Shown: positions 54,705 to 64,000, counted from the stretch's first letter. The stretch: DNA of 64,000 bases from Pseudomonas abyssi (GCF_002307495.1 NZ_NTMR01000022.1:62001-126000), one strand, 5' to 3'. The notes: generated by a model from the letters alone, not told the origin. Translations and numbers: made by a program.

Positions 54705-55385
54705 ATGTCCACGATAGCAGAGAATATTGCAAACGTTCGTGAACGTATTAAGCGGGCTGCCGAGGTCGCCGGGCGCGATCCAGCCGCCATTACCCTGCTG
54801 GCCGTCAGCAAGACCCGACCAGCCGGCGACATCCGCGAAGCCTGGGCAGCCGGCCAGCGTGATGTCGGCGAGAACTACCTGCAGGAGGCCCTCGACAAGA
54901 TGGCCGAGCTGCAGGACCTGCCACTGCAGTGGCATTTTATCGGCCCGATCCAGTCCAACAAGACCCGCGCCATCGCCGAGCACTTTGACTGGGTGCACAG
55001 CGTGGATCGACTGAAGATCGCCCAGCGCCTGTCCGACCAGCGCCCCGAAGCGCTGCCGGCACTCAACATCTGTCTGCAGGTCAACATCAGTGGCGAAGAC
55101 AGCAAGTCCGGCGTGACGCTGGCCGAGCTGCCGGCGCTGGCCGAGGCCGTTGCCGCCCTGCCCCGTCTGCGACTGCGTGGGCTGATGGCGATTCCGGCAC
55201 CGGCCGACAGCAGCGAGCAGCGGCGCGTCCCGCTGGCCGCACTGCGCGAAGCCGCCACACAGCTGTCACTGCCGCTGGACACACTGTCGATGGGCATGAG
55301 CGACGACCTGACCGAAGCGGTGCAGGAAGGCGCCACCATCGTGCGTATCGGCACCGCCCTGTTCGGGCAGCGCCAGTACCCCTAA
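54705..55385 (+). CDS. YggS family PLP homeostasis protein
   Basis: A 226-residue PLP-binding protein (PLPBP/YggS), an alanine racemase-like barrel. The PLP lysine lies in LLAVSKTRPA (about residue 36); FIGPIQSNKT and GMSDDL are further family signatures. It buffers pyridoxal phosphate and has no known catalytic reaction. It heads the conserved run yggS-proC-yggT-yggU-metX-metW. Confidence 0.94.
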   Translation: MSTIAENIANVRERIKRAAEVAGRDPAAITLLAVSKTRPAGDIREAWAAGQRDVGENYLQEALDKMAELQDLPLQWHFIGPIQSNKTRAIAEHFDWVHSVDRLKIAQRLSDQRPEALPALNICLQVNISGEDSKSGVTLAELPALAEAVAALPRLRLRGLMAIPAPADSSEQRRVPLAALREAATQLSLPLDTLSMGMSDDLTEAVQEGATIVRIGTALFGQRQYP

Positions 55386-55414
55386 CCCTAAACCGCACGC
55401 GCAGCGAGGTTTTC

Positions 55415-56233
55415 ATGACTGCACCCGTAATCGGATTCATCGGCGCCGGCAACATGGCCACCAGCCTGATCGGCGGCATGCTGCAGAAGAACGTCAAACC
55501 GGCGAACGTGATCGCCAGCGACAGCAAGCCCGAACAGTGCGCTGCGCTGGAGCGCCAGTTTCAGATTCGCACCAGCACCGACAATGCCGTCCTGGCCGCC
55601 GAGTGCGACGTGCTGCTGTTGGCGGTCAAGCCGCAGGTCATGCAGGACGTCTGCCGCGCTCTGCCGCGTGAGCGCAAGCCAGGCCAGCTGATCATCTCGA
55701 TTGCCGCCGGCATCAGCTGCGACAGCCTTGAAAGCTGGCTCGGCGCCGGCACCGCGATCGTACGCTGCATGCCCAACACGCCGTCGCTGCGCGGCCAGGG
55801 CGTCAGTGGCCTGTACGCCACGCCGGCGGTCAGCGAGACCCAGCGGGAGCAGGCCGAGTCCATCCTCAATGCCGTCGGCATCAGCGTGTGGCTGGATGAG
55901 GAAAAGCTGATCGACGCCGTCACGGCGGTCTCCGGCAGCGGGCCGGCCTACTTCTTCTATCTGATGGAAGCCATGATCGACGCGGGTGAAAAACTCGGCC
56001 TACCGCGTGACACCGCCGAACGCCTGGCGCTGTTCACCGGCCTGGGCGCTGCCGACATGGCGGTGCACAGCGATGTCGACGTGGCCGAGCTGCGCCGCCG
56101 CGTCTGCTCGCCCAACGGCACGACCGAACGGGCGATTGAAACCTTCCGTAGCCAGGGCCTGCCGAAGATGGTCGACGACGCCATGCAGGCCTGTGCCGAC
56201 CGCGCCGCCGAAATGTCCCGCGAGCTTGCCTGA
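55415..56233 (+). CDS. proC: Pyrroline-5-carboxylate reductase
   Basis: A 272-residue NAD(P)H-dependent enzyme for the last step of proline synthesis. The Rossmann motif IGFIGAGNMATSLIGGM is at the N-terminus; the C-terminal dimer domain has VTAVSGSGPAYFFYLMEAM and the CSPNGTTERAIETF motif. It begins 29 bases after yggS. Confidence 0.97.
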   Translation: MTAPVIGFIGAGNMATSLIGGMLQKNVKPANVIASDSKPEQCAALERQFQIRTSTDNAVLAAECDVLLLAVKPQVMQDVCRALPRERKPGQLIISIAAGISCDSLESWLGAGTAIVRCMPNTPSLRGQGVSGLYATPAVSETQREQAESILNAVGISVWLDEEKLIDAVTAVSGSGPAYFFYLMEAMIDAGEKLGLPRDTAERLALFTGLGAADMAVHSDVDVAELRRRVCSPNGTTERAIETFRSQGLPKMVDDAMQACADRAAEMSRELA

Positions 56234-56242
56234 GGAACCCGC

Positions 56243-56833
56243 ATGAACAGCCTGAACACGGCCGCTATCTATCTGATCCAGACCCTCGGCAGCCTTTACC
56301 TGCTGATCGTGCTGCTGCGCTTTCTGCTGCAGCTGGTGCGCGCAGACTTCTACAACCCGCTGTCGCAATTCATCGTGCGCGCTACCAAGCCGTTGCTAAT
56401 GCCGCTGCGCCGGATCATCCCCGGTTACGGCGGACTGGACTTTGCCTCGCTGGCGCTGGGCATTGCCATTCAGCTGGTGATGCTGATCCTGATCATTCTG
56501 CTGATGGGCTATGCACTGCCCAATATCCTGCTGCTGGTGGGCTGGGCGGCAATCGGTGTCCTGGCGCTGTTCGTAAAGATCTTCTTCTTTGCGCTGATCA
56601 TCAGCGTGATCCTGTCCTGGGTTGCCCAGGGCAGTTACAACCCGGCGGTCATTCTGATCAACCAGCTGTGCGAGCCGATTCTTGCGCCGATTCGCAAGAT
56701 CCTGCCGGCCCTGGGCGGCCTTGACCTGTCGCCGATCTTTGCCTTTATTGCCATTCGGCTGTTCGACATGCTGGTGATCGCCAATCTGGCCGCGGCGGCG
56801 GGCATGCCCGGAGGCCTGACGCTGGCGCTGTAA
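56243..56833 (+). CDS. YggT family membrane protein
   Basis: A 196-residue inner-membrane protein made of two YGGT repeats (about 8-85 and 105-185), each with paired hydrophobic helices and an amphipathic PLLxPLRRIIP-like segment. Function is not firmly known; it may take part in cation homeostasis or division-related processes. It starts nine bases after proC, with TGAGGA as ribosome-binding site. Confidence 0.93.
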   Translation: MNSLNTAAIYLIQTLGSLYLLIVLLRFLLQLVRADFYNPLSQFIVRATKPLLMPLRRIIPGYGGLDFASLALGIAIQLVMLILIILLMGYALPNILLLVGWAAIGVLALFVKIFFFALIISVILSWVAQGSYNPAVILINQLCEPILAPIRKILPALGGLDLSPIFAFIAIRLFDMLVIANLAAAAGMPGGLTLAL

Positions 56834-56843
56834 GCGGCTGCGC

Positions 56844-57134
56844 ATGAGCTTCTACCACTGGCAGGACGACGACCTGCTACTCGACTGCCACCTGCAACCC
56901 GGCGCCAAGCGCGCCGAGTTTGCCGGCCAGCACGGTGAGCGGCTGAAGATTCGCATCAGCGCACCGCCGGTCGACGGCAAGGCCAACGATGCGCTGATCC
57001 GCTTTCTCGCCGATGCCTTCGCGGTGAGCCGCCAGCAGGTCAGCCTGCTCAGTGGCCAGAGCAGCCGGCAAAAACGGCTGCGCATCCAGACCCCCCGGCA
57101 ACTGCCGGCCGAGCTGGGCATCCAACGGCGCTGA
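56844..57134 (+). CDS. DUF167 (YggU) family protein
   Basis: A 96-residue DUF167 protein with QPGAKRAEFAGQHGERLKIRI and PVDGKANDALIRFLA, the family core. Function unknown. It lies ten bases after the yggT stop, in the conserved order seen in many gammaproteobacteria. Confidence 0.93.
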   Translation: MSFYHWQDDDLLLDCHLQPGAKRAEFAGQHGERLKIRISAPPVDGKANDALIRFLADAFAVSRQQVSLLSGQSSRQKRLRIQTPRQLPAELGIQRR

Positions 57135-57259
57135 ATATTGCGCCGCAACCACGCGCTATTTAGACTGGCGCCTCTATTATTGGCCCTTCGCCTGCCTGCG
57201 GTACCCGGGAGCGCCCTCCCCCGCGAAGTCTGGCCAAGCGACACAGGAACAGGTTACCG

Positions 57260-58402
57260 ATGTCCAGACTACCTGCCGATTCCGTCGGCCTGGTCACCCC
57301 CCAGCGCCACACCTTTACCGAGCCGCTATCACTGGCCTGTGGCAAGCAGTTGCCGCGTTACGAACTGGTCTACGAGACCTACGGTGAACTGAACGCCAGC
57401 GCCAGCAACGCGGTACTGATCTGTCACGCCCTGTCCGGGCACCACCACGCCGCCGGCTATCACAGCATCGATGAACGCAAGCCCGGCTGGTGGGATAACT
57501 GCATCGGCCCCGGCAAGGCGATCGATACCAACCGCTTTTTTGTGGTCAGCCTGAACAACCTGGGTGGCTGCCACGGCTCGACCGGCCCCTCCAGCATCGA
57601 CCCGGCGACCGGCAAGAGCTATGGCGCCAGCTTCCCGGTACTGACCGTCGAGGACTGGGTACACAGCCAGGCGCGACTGGCCGACGTACTCGGCGTCCAG
57701 CAATGGGCGGCGGTTGTCGGCGGCAGCCTGGGCGGCATGCAGGCACTGCAGTGGGCGATCAGCTATCCGGAGCGCATCCGCCATTGCGTCGCCATTGCCA
57801 CTGCGCCCAAGCTGTCGGCACAGAACATCGCCTTCAACGAGGTCGCCCGTCAGGCCATCATCACCGACCCGGACTTTCACAATGGCGATTACGCCGCCTT
57901 TGGCGTGATCCCCAAGCGCGGCCTGATGCTGGCGCGCATGGTCGGCCACATTACCTACCTGTCGGACGACTCGATGGGCGCCAAGTTTGGCCGCGACCTG
58001 CGCTCCGATCAGCTCAACTACGACCTCACCAGTGTGGAGTTCGAGGTCGAGAGCTACCTGCGCTATCAGGGCCAGGAGTTCTCCGGCCGGTTTGACGCCA
58101 ACACCTATCTGCTGATGACCAAGGCGCTGGATTACTTCGACCCCGCTGGCGCCCATGGCGGCGATCTGGCCCGCACGCTGGCAGGCATCAAGGCACGCTG
58201 CCTGGTGATGTCGTTTACCACCGACTGGCGCTTCTCGCCCGAACGCTCGCGCGAGCTGGTGGACGGCCTGCTGGCCGCCCGCAAGGACGTCAGCTATCTG
58301 GAGATCGAAGCCGCGCAGGGCCACGACGCCTTCCTGCTGCCAATCCCCCGTTACATCGAGGCCCTGAGTGGCTACATGAACCGCATCGAGGTGAGCCAAT
58401 GA
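57260..58402 (+). CDS. metX: Homoserine O-acyltransferase MetX
   Basis: A 380-residue alpha/beta-hydrolase acyltransferase for methionine synthesis. The nucleophile is in [10 protein letters not shown], and the His of the triad is in QGHDAFLLP near the C-terminus. In Pseudomonas MetX uses succinyl-CoA although its fold is of the acetyltransferase type; the donor cannot be told here. It overlaps metW by ATGA, so the two are coupled. Confidence 0.95.
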   Translation: MSRLPADSVGLVTPQRHTFTEPLSLACGKQLPRYELVYETYGELNASASNAVLICHALSGHHHAAGYHSIDERKPGWWDNCIGPGKAIDTNRFFVVSLNNLGGCHGSTGPSSIDPATGKSYGASFPVLTVEDWVHSQARLADVLGVQQWAAVVGGSLGGMQALQWAISYPERIRHCVAIATAPKLSAQNIAFNEVARQAIITDPDFHNGDYAAFGVIPKRGLMLARMVGHITYLSDDSMGAKFGRDLRSDQLNYDLTSVEFEVESYLRYQGQEFSGRFDANTYLLMTKALDYFDPAGAHGGDLARTLAGIKARCLVMSFTTDWRFSPERSRELVDGLLAARKDVSYLEIEAAQGHDAFLLPIPRYIEALSGYMNRIEVSQ

Positions 58403-58995
58403 GCCTGCGCGCCGACCTTGAGATCATCCAGCAATGGATTCGCCCCGGCAGCCGCGTACTCGATCTGGGCTGCGGCGAGGGCCAGTTGCTGCGTCACCTG
58501 CGCGACCACAAGGACGTGCAGGGCTACGGCCTAGAAATCGACCCGGACAAGATCAGCAGCTGTATCCGTCACGGCGTCAACGTGATGGAGCAGAACCTGG
58601 ACGAGAGCCTCGACAATTTCGAGGACAACAGCTTCGACACCGTGGTCATGACCCAGTCGCTGCAGGCCATGCATTACCCCGACCGGGTACTGGAAGACAT
58701 GCTGCGCATCGGTCACGAAGGCATCCTCACCTTCCCCAACTTTGCCCACTGGCGCTGCCGCTGGTATCTGGGCACCAAGGGCCGCATGCCGGTGTCCGAG
58801 TTCATGCCCTACACTTGGTACAACACCCCGAACATCCATTTCTGTACCTTCAAGGACTTCGAACAGCTGTGCCGCGAGCGCGGCATCAAAGTGCTGGACC
58901 GTCTGGTGGTTGACCAGACCCACCAGAGCAGCTGGTTCAGCGGCCTGTGGCCCAACCTGCTGGGTGAGGTGGCCATCTACCGGGTCAGTCGCTAG
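58399..58995 (+). CDS. metW: MetW methyltransferase-like protein
   Basis: A 198-residue class I methyltransferase fold with [15 protein letters not shown] and [18 protein letters not shown]. MetW is needed for, or stimulates, MetX in several bacteria; its own methylation reaction is unproven. The start overlaps the metX stop by four bases. Confidence 0.95.
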   Translation: MSLRADLEIIQQWIRPGSRVLDLGCGEGQLLRHLRDHKDVQGYGLEIDPDKISSCIRHGVNVMEQNLDESLDNFEDNSFDTVVMTQSLQAMHYPDRVLEDMLRIGHEGILTFPNFAHWRCRWYLGTKGRMPVSEFMPYTWYNTPNIHFCTFKDFEQLCRERGIKVLDRLVVDQTHQSSWFSGLWPNLLGEVAIYRVSR

Positions 58996-59017
58996 TCCAC
59001 TTTCGAGGAGAACTGCC

Positions 59018-59449
59018 ATGTTTCGTCGTTTCTGTCTGCTGAGCCTGATGCTGCTCAGCCTCAACGTGTTCGCCGGCCCCGAGCCTACCCGTTTCGGGGA
59101 TCTGGTGGTCTATCACAACGTGTTCAACAGCACCATGCTGCAGCCCGAGATCGCCGCCAATGCCGGTCTCAAGCGCGGCCCGACCCACGGCGTGCTCAAC
59201 GTCGCCGTGCAGCGCCCCGATGGCAGCGCCGTGGATGCCATCCTCAAGGGCGAAGTGCGCAGCCTGATCGGCCAACCGGTCGCGCTCGACTTCAAGCGCA
59301 TTCAGGAGGGCGACGCCATCTACTTTGTCGCCAACTACACCGCCACCCAACGCGGCGTGCTGCTGTTCAAGGTCGACATTCAGTCCGCCGAGGGCAGCAT
59401 GGTGCACAGTCTGAGCTTTCAGCAGGAATTCTTCCCCGATGACCAGTAA
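59018..59449 (+). CDS. DUF4426 periplasmic protein
   Basis: A 143-residue exported protein with a signal peptide (about 1-19, ending VFAG) and a DUF4426 beta-rich domain ([23 protein letters not shown]). Function unknown. GAGGAG before the ATG at 59018 supports the start. Its last 11 bases overlap rdgB. Confidence 0.9.
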   Translation: MFRRFCLLSLMLLSLNVFAGPEPTRFGDLVVYHNVFNSTMLQPEIAANAGLKRGPTHGVLNVAVQRPDGSAVDAILKGEVRSLIGQPVALDFKRIQEGDAIYFVANYTATQRGVLLFKVDIQSAEGSMVHSLSFQQEFFPDDQ

Positions 59450-60047
59450 TGCCACCCTGCCCTTCAGTGAGTTAGTGCTCGCCAGCAACAACAAGGGCAA
59501 GCTCGCTGAGCTGCAAGCCATGCTGGGCAACAGCATCAAAGTCCGCCCGCAAAGCGACTTCACCGATATCGAAGCCGAGGAAACCGGGCTGACCTTCGTC
59601 GAAAACGCGCTGATCAAGGCGCGTCACGCCGCCCGCGCCTCGGGCCTGCCCGCCCTAGCCGACGACTCCGGTCTCGCGGTCGATGCCCTCGGCGGCGCGC
59701 CCGGCATCTACTCTGCCCGCTACGCAGGCGGTGGCGGCGACGCCGCCAACAACGCCAAGCTGCTTGAAGCGCTGAAGGACGTACCGGACACCGAGCGCGG
59801 CGCCCAGTTCATCTGCGCACTAGCGCTGCTGCGCCACGCCGAAGACCCGATCCCGCTGATCTGCGAAGGCGCCTGGGAAGGGCGCATCCTGCACGCCGCC
59901 AGCGGCGAGCACGGCTTTGGCTACGATCCGCTGTTCTGGGTGCCGGAGCGCGACTGCTCCAGCGCCCAACTCAGCCCGCAAGAGAAGAACCAGCTGAGTC
60001 ACCGCGCCCGCGCCATGGCCCTACTAAAAGCCAGGCTGGGCCTGTGA
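59439..60047 (+). CDS. rdgB: dITP/XTP pyrophosphatase RdgB
   Basis: A 202-residue house-cleaning enzyme that hydrolyses non-canonical purine nucleotides. Seen: [66 protein letters not shown] and [11 protein letters not shown]. It overlaps the DUF4426 gene at its start and hemW at its stop (GTGA). Confidence 0.97.
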   Translation: MTSNATLPFSELVLASNNKGKLAELQAMLGNSIKVRPQSDFTDIEAEETGLTFVENALIKARHAARASGLPALADDSGLAVDALGGAPGIYSARYAGGGGDAANNAKLLEALKDVPDTERGAQFICALALLRHAEDPIPLICEGAWEGRILHAASGEHGFGYDPLFWVPERDCSSAQLSPQEKNQLSHRARAMALLKARLGL

Positions 60048-61282
60048 AGCCACAAGCGACAAGCGGCAAGCGGCAAGCAAACCCAAACGCCAGCACGGAC
60101 CGCTTGCAGCTTGAGGGGGCAACGCCCCCGTCTTATGGCTTGCAGCCGCCGCCCCTGGCGGCCTACATCCACATCCCCTGGTGCGTCAAAAAATGCCTCT
60201 ACTGCGATTTCAATTCGCACACCAGTCACGATGCCCTGCCCGAGACCGAGTACGTTGACGCTCTGATCGAGGATCTGGAGCAGGACCTGCGCTTGCTCGG
60301 CGGCCTGCCCATCCGGCCGCTGACGTCGATTTTCTTCGGCGGCGGTACGCCGAGCCTGTTCTCGGCCGCCGCGCTGGATCGCTTGCTGCAGGCGCTGAAT
60401 CAGCGCGTGCCGTTCGCAGACGACATCGAAATCACCCTCGAAGCCAACCCCGGCACCTTTGAGCAGGCCAAATTTCGTGACTATCGGCTGGCCGGCATCA
60501 ACCGCCTGTCGATCGGCATCCAGAGCTTCAATGCCGAGCACCTGAAGGCGCTGGGCCGCATCCATGACGACCGCGAAGCCCTCGGCGCGGTCGAGATGGC
60601 GCGGCGCGCCGGCTTCGACAACCTCAACCTCGACCTGATGCACGGCCTGCCGAATCAGGACCACGCCCAGGCCATGGCCGACATTGACCAGGCGATGGCG
60701 CTCGCGCCCGAGCATCTGTCCTGGTATCAGCTGACGCTGGAACCCAACACCGTGTTCTACTCGCGCCCGCCCACGCTGCCCGAGGAAGACATTCTCTGGT
60801 CGATTCAGGAAGCCGGGCTGCAGCGCCTGGCTGCCGGCGGCTACGCCCAGTACGAGATTTCGGCCTATGCCCGTGACCGCCGCCGCGCCCGCCACAACCT
60901 CAACTACTGGCAGTACGGCGACTTTCTGGGTCTGGGCGCTGGCGCCCACGGCAAGCTGACCGACGCCAACGGCGCCATACAGCGCTACTGGAAGACCCGC
61001 CTGCCCAAGGACTACCTGACCCCGGAGAAAGCCTATCTGGCTGGCAGCAAGACGCTGGACGCCGACGAGCTGCCCTTCGATTTTCTGATGAACGCTCTGC
61101 GACTGGTCGATGGCGTGCCCAGCGCCTGGTACGGCGAGCGCACCGGCCAGTCACTGGAACGGATCGCCGACACCCTGAACCAGGCCGAGGCCAAAGGCCT
61201 GCTCGAACCCTGGCAACAGCAACTGCGCCCAACCGAACGTGGTCGCCTGTTTCTCAACGACCTGCTGGAAATGTTTCTCTAG
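60044..61282 (+). CDS. hemW: Heme chaperone HemW (radical SAM)
   Basis: A 412-residue radical SAM protein. The cluster motif CVKKCLYC (C-x3-C-x2-C) lies near residue 47, GGGTPSL near 105, and the HemW-specific HNLNYW near 285, which distinguishes it from the anaerobic coproporphyrinogen dehydrogenase HemN. HemW inserts heme into membrane proteins. The frame opens with a GTG overlapping the rdgB stop (GTGA). The first 34 or so residues are encoded by repeat element D and have no counterpart in the usual family start (about residue 37, [11 protein letters not shown]), so initiation may instead occur at a TTG at 60139. Confidence 0.93.
   Translation: MKPQATSGKRQANPNASTDRLQLEGATPPSYGLQPPPLAAYIHIPWCVKKCLYCDFNSHTSHDALPETEYVDALIEDLEQDLRLLGGLPIRPLTSIFFGGGTPSLFSAAALDRLLQALNQRVPFADDIEITLEANPGTFEQAKFRDYRLAGINRLSIGIQSFNAEHLKALGRIHDDREALGAVEMARRAGFDNLNLDLMHGLPNQDHAQAMADIDQAMALAPEHLSWYQLTLEPNTVFYSRPPTLPEEDILWSIQEAGLQRLAAGGYAQYEISAYARDRRRARHNLNYWQYGDFLGLGAGAHGKLTDANGAIQRYWKTRLPKDYLTPEKAYLAGSKTLDADELPFDFLMNALRLVDGVPSAWYGERTGQSLERIADTLNQAEAKGLLEPWQQQLRPTERGRLFLNDLLEMFL
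60047..60129. repeat. 7-bp-period inverted array, locus D, inside the rdgB-hemW junction
   Basis: Left arm 60047-60078 has AAGCGGC-type units. AAACCCAAAC (60079-60088) follows, then CAGCACGGACCGCTTGC, a near copy of the locus B module. A short arm in the opposite sense (60102-60114) and a GGGGGC-AAC-GCCCCC hairpin (60115-60129) complete it. The element lies within the first codons of the annotated hemW frame. Confidence 0.75.
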
Positions 61283-61545
61283 GCCGCTATTTCCAACTCG
61301 GCCACGGGGCTGCAGCAGCTTGCATGGTCGAGCCGGAGCCCGCTCCTCTCGCCCCGCCGCACGGTAAATTACCATCGGTAACATCAATAGCCCTTGCTGC
61401 ATGGCCGCTCAGTCAGGAGAATTGACTCAGTCTGGACACTGATTTCGATCTCGCCAGCCGGTGAGCAACCGGCGACGACCGCACAACAACAGCCGCGGCC
61501 CACAGGGCGCGCAGCAGATCGAACCACACCCAACCCGGAGGCCCG
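61283..61545. other. Intergenic region before the iron alcohol dehydrogenase
   Basis: 263 bases without a supported gene. An imperfect palindrome GGTAAATTACC (61362-61372) is followed by CGGTAAC and could be a regulator site. I see no convincing terminator for hemW and no clear promoter. Confidence 0.4.
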
Positions 61546-62709
61546 ATGAATCCCTTCAGCTTTGCCACCACCGCGCAAATCCTCTGCGAATCCGGCTCTG
61601 CCGCCCAACTTGGCGATCTGTGCAAGCTGCGTGATGCCCACCGCGTACTGGTCGTCACCGACCCGGGCATCACCAGGATCGGCCTGCTCGACAGCGTACT
61701 GCCGGCCTTGGCCAAAGCGCAGGTGGCCGCCGAAGTGTTTGACCAGGTCGAAGCAGACCCGCCGGAGTCCGTGGTGCTGGCAGCCGTCGAGCAAGCCAAA
61801 TCCATGCAGGCCGAGCTGATCATCGGCTTTGGCGGCGGCAGCTCGATGGACGTGGCCAAGCTGGTCGCCCTGCTGGCGCACCCAAACTGCACGCAGACCC
61901 TGCAGGACATCTACGGCGTCGGCAATGCCCGCGGCCAGCGCCTGCCGCTGATTCAGGTGCCGACCACCGCCGGTACCGGCTCGGAAGTCACCCAGATCGC
62001 CATCATTACCACCGGCGCCACCACCAAGATGGGCGTCGTCTCCCCCATCCTGCTGCCCGATCTGGCCCTGCTGGACGCCGACCTGACCTTGGGTCTGCCC
62101 GCCCACGTCACCGCCGCGACCGGCATCGACGCCATGGTGCACGCCATTGAGGCCTACACCAGCAAACTGAAGAAGAACCCGCTGTCCGACATGCTCGCCC
62201 GTGAGGCCCTGCGCCTGCTAGCCGGCAACCTGGATGCGGTGGTGCAGGACGGCCAGAACCGCGAGGCCCGCCAGGCCATGCTGCTCGGTGCGCTGCTCGC
62301 CGGCCAGGCCTTCGCCAACGCCCCGGTCGCTGCGGTCCACGCACTGGCCTACCCGCTCGGCGGCCACTTCCATATCCCGCACGGCCTGTCGAACGCACTG
62401 GTGCTGCCAACCGTTATCGAATTCAACGCGCCGGCCGCCGCGCCGCTGTACGCCGAGCTGGCTCCGCTGATCGTCGGCCGTGGCCTGGTACCCGGTGATG
62501 CCGACAGCCTGACCGAACAACTGGTGCGCGCCCTGAGCGAGCTCAGCCCACGCTGCGGTCTGCCGAGCCGTCTGCGCGATGCCGGTGTGCCGAAGGACAA
62601 GCTGGAGATGCTGGCCAAGGACGCCATGCTGCAGCAGCGTCTGCTGGTCAACAACCCGCGCGAGGTCACCGAAGCGGACGCGCTCGCCATCTACAACCTG
62701 GCCTACTGA
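61546..62709 (+). CDS. Iron-containing (group III) alcohol dehydrogenase
   Basis: A 387-residue NAD(P)-dependent dehydrogenase. The coenzyme motif GFGGGSSMDVAK is near residue 97; the metal-binding Asp and His residues lie in GIDAMVHAIEAYTS and in HALAYPLGGHFHIPHGLSNA. Members oxidise or reduce varied primary alcohols, 1,3-propanediol or lactaldehyde; the substrate here is unknown. CGGAGG six bases before the ATG supports the start. The following thioesterase gene starts 18 bases after its stop, so the two may share a transcript. Confidence 0.93.
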   Translation: MNPFSFATTAQILCESGSAAQLGDLCKLRDAHRVLVVTDPGITRIGLLDSVLPALAKAQVAAEVFDQVEADPPESVVLAAVEQAKSMQAELIIGFGGGSSMDVAKLVALLAHPNCTQTLQDIYGVGNARGQRLPLIQVPTTAGTGSEVTQIAIITTGATTKMGVVSPILLPDLALLDADLTLGLPAHVTAATGIDAMVHAIEAYTSKLKKNPLSDMLAREALRLLAGNLDAVVQDGQNREARQAMLLGALLAGQAFANAPVAAVHALAYPLGGHFHIPHGLSNALVLPTVIEFNAPAAAPLYAELAPLIVGRGLVPGDADSLTEQLVRALSELSPRCGLPSRLRDAGVPKDKLEMLAKDAMLQQRLLVNNPREVTEADALAIYNLAY

Positions 62710-62727
62710 GCCGCAAGCGGAGCAATC

Positions 62728-63165
62728 ATGAGTACAAGCAAGCCCACCCGCAGCGATTACCCCTACCTGCACGCCATCACCACCCGCTGGCACGACAACG
62801 ACATCTACGGCCACGTCAACAACGTGACCTACTACAGCTACTTCGACAGCGCGGTGAACAGCTGGCTGATCGCCGAAGGCGGGCTGGACATCCACGAGGG
62901 CGACCAGGTCGCCTTTGTGGTCAGCTCCAACTGCGACTATTTCGCGCCCATCGCCTTCCCTGACGCCATCGAAATCGGCGTCAAGGTGGCGCGCCTGGGC
63001 AGCAGCTCGGTGCATTACGAACTCGCGGTGTTCAAGCAGGGCCGTGACGAGGCCTGCGCGGCGGGCCGTTTCGTCCATGTATTTGTCGACCGCACCAGCA
63101 ACACCGCCTTCCCCATCCCCAACCGCTGCCGCGCCGCCCTTGAGCGGCTGATGGACCCGATCTGA
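62728..63165 (+). CDS. 4HBT-type acyl-CoA thioesterase
   Basis: A 145-residue hotdog thioesterase with the 4-hydroxybenzoyl-CoA thioesterase signature TTRWHDNDIYGHVNNVTYYSYFD, including the catalytic Asp. Substrate unknown. Its TGA overlaps the ATG of the next gene by one base. Confidence 0.92.
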   Translation: MSTSKPTRSDYPYLHAITTRWHDNDIYGHVNNVTYYSYFDSAVNSWLIAEGGLDIHEGDQVAFVVSSNCDYFAPIAFPDAIEIGVKVARLGSSSVHYELAVFKQGRDEACAAGRFVHVFVDRTSNTAFPIPNRCRAALERLMDPI

Positions 63166-63713
63166 TGCACCGCCGGTGGCTATTGCCGTTATTGCTCGGT
63201 CCACTGCTGCTGGCGACAGGCCCGGTCAGCGCCGAACCACGGCTGCAGAACCGCGTGGAGAGCTTTGATGTCAGCGGCGCCACCGTCGACACCATTCGCG
63301 CCAGCCTGAACCGCCACCGGCAACACAGCGCCAACCGGGTTGAATGGCACTTCAACTGGGAGTCCACGCCGGGCCAGTGCCGCATCACCGAGGTACGTAC
63401 CGAGGTGAGTGTGACCCTGCACCAGCCGCGCCTGCTACCCGACCGGCAGCGCCCGGCCAGCGTGCAGCAACAATGGGACGCTTACTTGCTCGCGCTGCAG
63501 GCCCATCAGGAAGGGCACGTAGAGCTGGCACTGAACAGCGCCAGAGAAATAGAACGGGCGATCATGGCCCTGCCACCGGCCAGCTCCTGCGAACAGTTGC
63601 AGGCCAGCGCCAACGCCACCGGCCGCCGCCTGCAGGAACAACTTGCAGCAGACGACCGCGAATACGACAAACGCACCCAGCAGGGCACGCTGGACGGCGC
63701 GCACTTCCCGTAA
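63165..63713 (+). CDS. DUF922 putative secreted zinc-protease-like protein
   Basis: A 182-residue exported protein with a signal peptide (about 1-23, ending VSA). The DUF922 core has EWHFNWES and a metallopeptidase-like AHQEGHVELA in place of the usual HExxH-type motif, so a Gln stands where a Glu is often found next to the first His; the HxxxH pair is kept. Activity is unproven. Coupled to the thioesterase gene by TGATG. Confidence 0.82.
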   Translation: MHRRWLLPLLLGPLLLATGPVSAEPRLQNRVESFDVSGATVDTIRASLNRHRQHSANRVEWHFNWESTPGQCRITEVRTEVSVTLHQPRLLPDRQRPASVQQQWDAYLLALQAHQEGHVELALNSAREIERAIMALPPASSCEQLQASANATGRRLQEQLAADDREYDKRTQQGTLDGAHFP

Positions 63714-63733
63714 GAAAGCAGCACTGCACCACC

Positions 63734-63838
63734 TGTAGGGTGGAGAACGCCAACGGCTTCTCCACCGGCCGCCCTCGCTCGGCACAGCGGGTCGTACCGC
63801 CGATTGGTGGGCAACGCTGCGCGCTTGCCCACCCTACA
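63734..63838. repeat. Palindromic MITE- or REP-like element
   Basis: Perfect 10-bp terminal inverted repeats TGTAGGGTGG (63734-63743) and CCACCCTACA (63829-63838). Each half also folds on itself: GGTGGAGAA/TTCTCCACC on the left and GGTGGGCAA/TTGCCCACC on the right. Similar GTAGGGTGGGCAACGC elements are, from memory, common between Pseudomonas genes. No coding potential. Confidence 0.75.
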
Positions 63839-63902
63839 ACAGGGTCCAGAAGCCGGGCTGGTCGAGCTCCCGCTCGACCAGCGTCAAGCGCAAACCGCGC
63901 TA

Positions 63903-64000
63903 TTACGCCATGCCGCCCGGCGCAAAAATTTCGATCCAGTAACCATCCGGGTCACGGATAAAGGCGATGTTGTGCATCTTGCCGTCCTGCGGACGCTTGA
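63903..64000 (-). CDS. gloA: Lactoylglutathione lyase (glyoxalase I), C-terminal part
   Basis: Only the last 31 or so codons lie in the window; the gene continues past the right edge. The visible peptide has [14 protein letters not shown] and [15 protein letters not shown], the typical glyoxalase I end, including the metal-binding Glu in YWIEI. It converts the methylglyoxal-glutathione adduct to S-lactoylglutathione, which fits with gshA and gshB in this window. Confidence 0.9.
   Translation of the reverse strand, partial: KRPQDGKMHNIAFIRDPDGYWIEIFAPGGMA

Overview
The window looks like the chromosome of a Pseudomonadaceae gammaproteobacterium, most likely a Halopseudomonas (the former Pseudomonas pertucinogena lineage). 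The reasons are high GC and strong codon bias, long blocks in the same order as P. aeruginosa (typA-thiI-glnA-ntrBC; gshA-thioesterase-tex-ompR-envZ; the whole pilGHIJK-chpABC, gshB, tonB3, yqgE, ruvX, pyrRBC', pilTU, proC, metXW, rdgB, hemW run), and a secreted polyester hydrolase that closely resembles the one I recall from Halopseudomonas aestusnigri. Genus assignment is inference; no database was searched.

Layout. 1-305: strongly structured non-coding DNA. 0.3-3.7 kb: small minus-strand genes (NnrU, a MliC-META lipoprotein, PhzF, DUF924, VOC). 3.7-7.8 kb: accessory segment with a KamA-type radical SAM gene behind a palindrome-overlapped promoter, a gene fragment, the polyester hydrolase, and a complete IS481-family insertion with a 6-bp target duplication. 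7.75-11.7 kb: a hybrid sensor kinase plus HD-GYP response regulator (c-di-GMP turnover). 11.8-21.6 kb: typA, thiI, then nitrogen control: glnA with a sigma-54 promoter and NtrC enhancers, a DUF4124 protein, ntrB, ntrC, and trmL. 21.8-30.1 kb: quinone oxidoreductase, FliL-like protein, gshA, thioesterase, tex, and the ompR/envZ (amgRS) pair.

30.1-42.5 kb is the complete Pil-Chp chemosensory cluster that controls type IV pilus twitching and cAMP: chpC, chpB, chpA, pilK, pilJ, pilI, pilH, pilG. chpA carries three in-frame hexanucleotide repeat tracts. 42.6-48.5 kb holds gshB, tonB3, yqgE, ruvX, pyrR, pyrB and a catalytically dead pyrC'. 48.6-52.3 kb is a complete siaABCD partner-switch/diguanylate cyclase operon. 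52.4-54.6 kb encodes the retraction motors PilU and PilT. 54.7-63.7 kb holds yggS, proC, yggT, yggU, metX, metW, a DUF4426 protein, rdgB, hemW, an iron alcohol dehydrogenase, a thioesterase and a DUF922 protein. The edge cuts a gloA gene.

The most unusual features are non-coding. A family of inverted pairs of 7-bp-period arrays recurs at four intergenic sites, one carrying a telomere-like (CCCCAAA)5 run and one sitting inside the rdgB-hemW coupling junction. Other notable points are the IS481 copy whose transposase stop codon is supplied by the duplicated target, which is also the stop codon of the neighbouring gene, and the hexanucleotide tracts in chpA. Surface behaviour is a common theme: Chp, PilTU, SiaABCD and HD-GYP all lie in one window.
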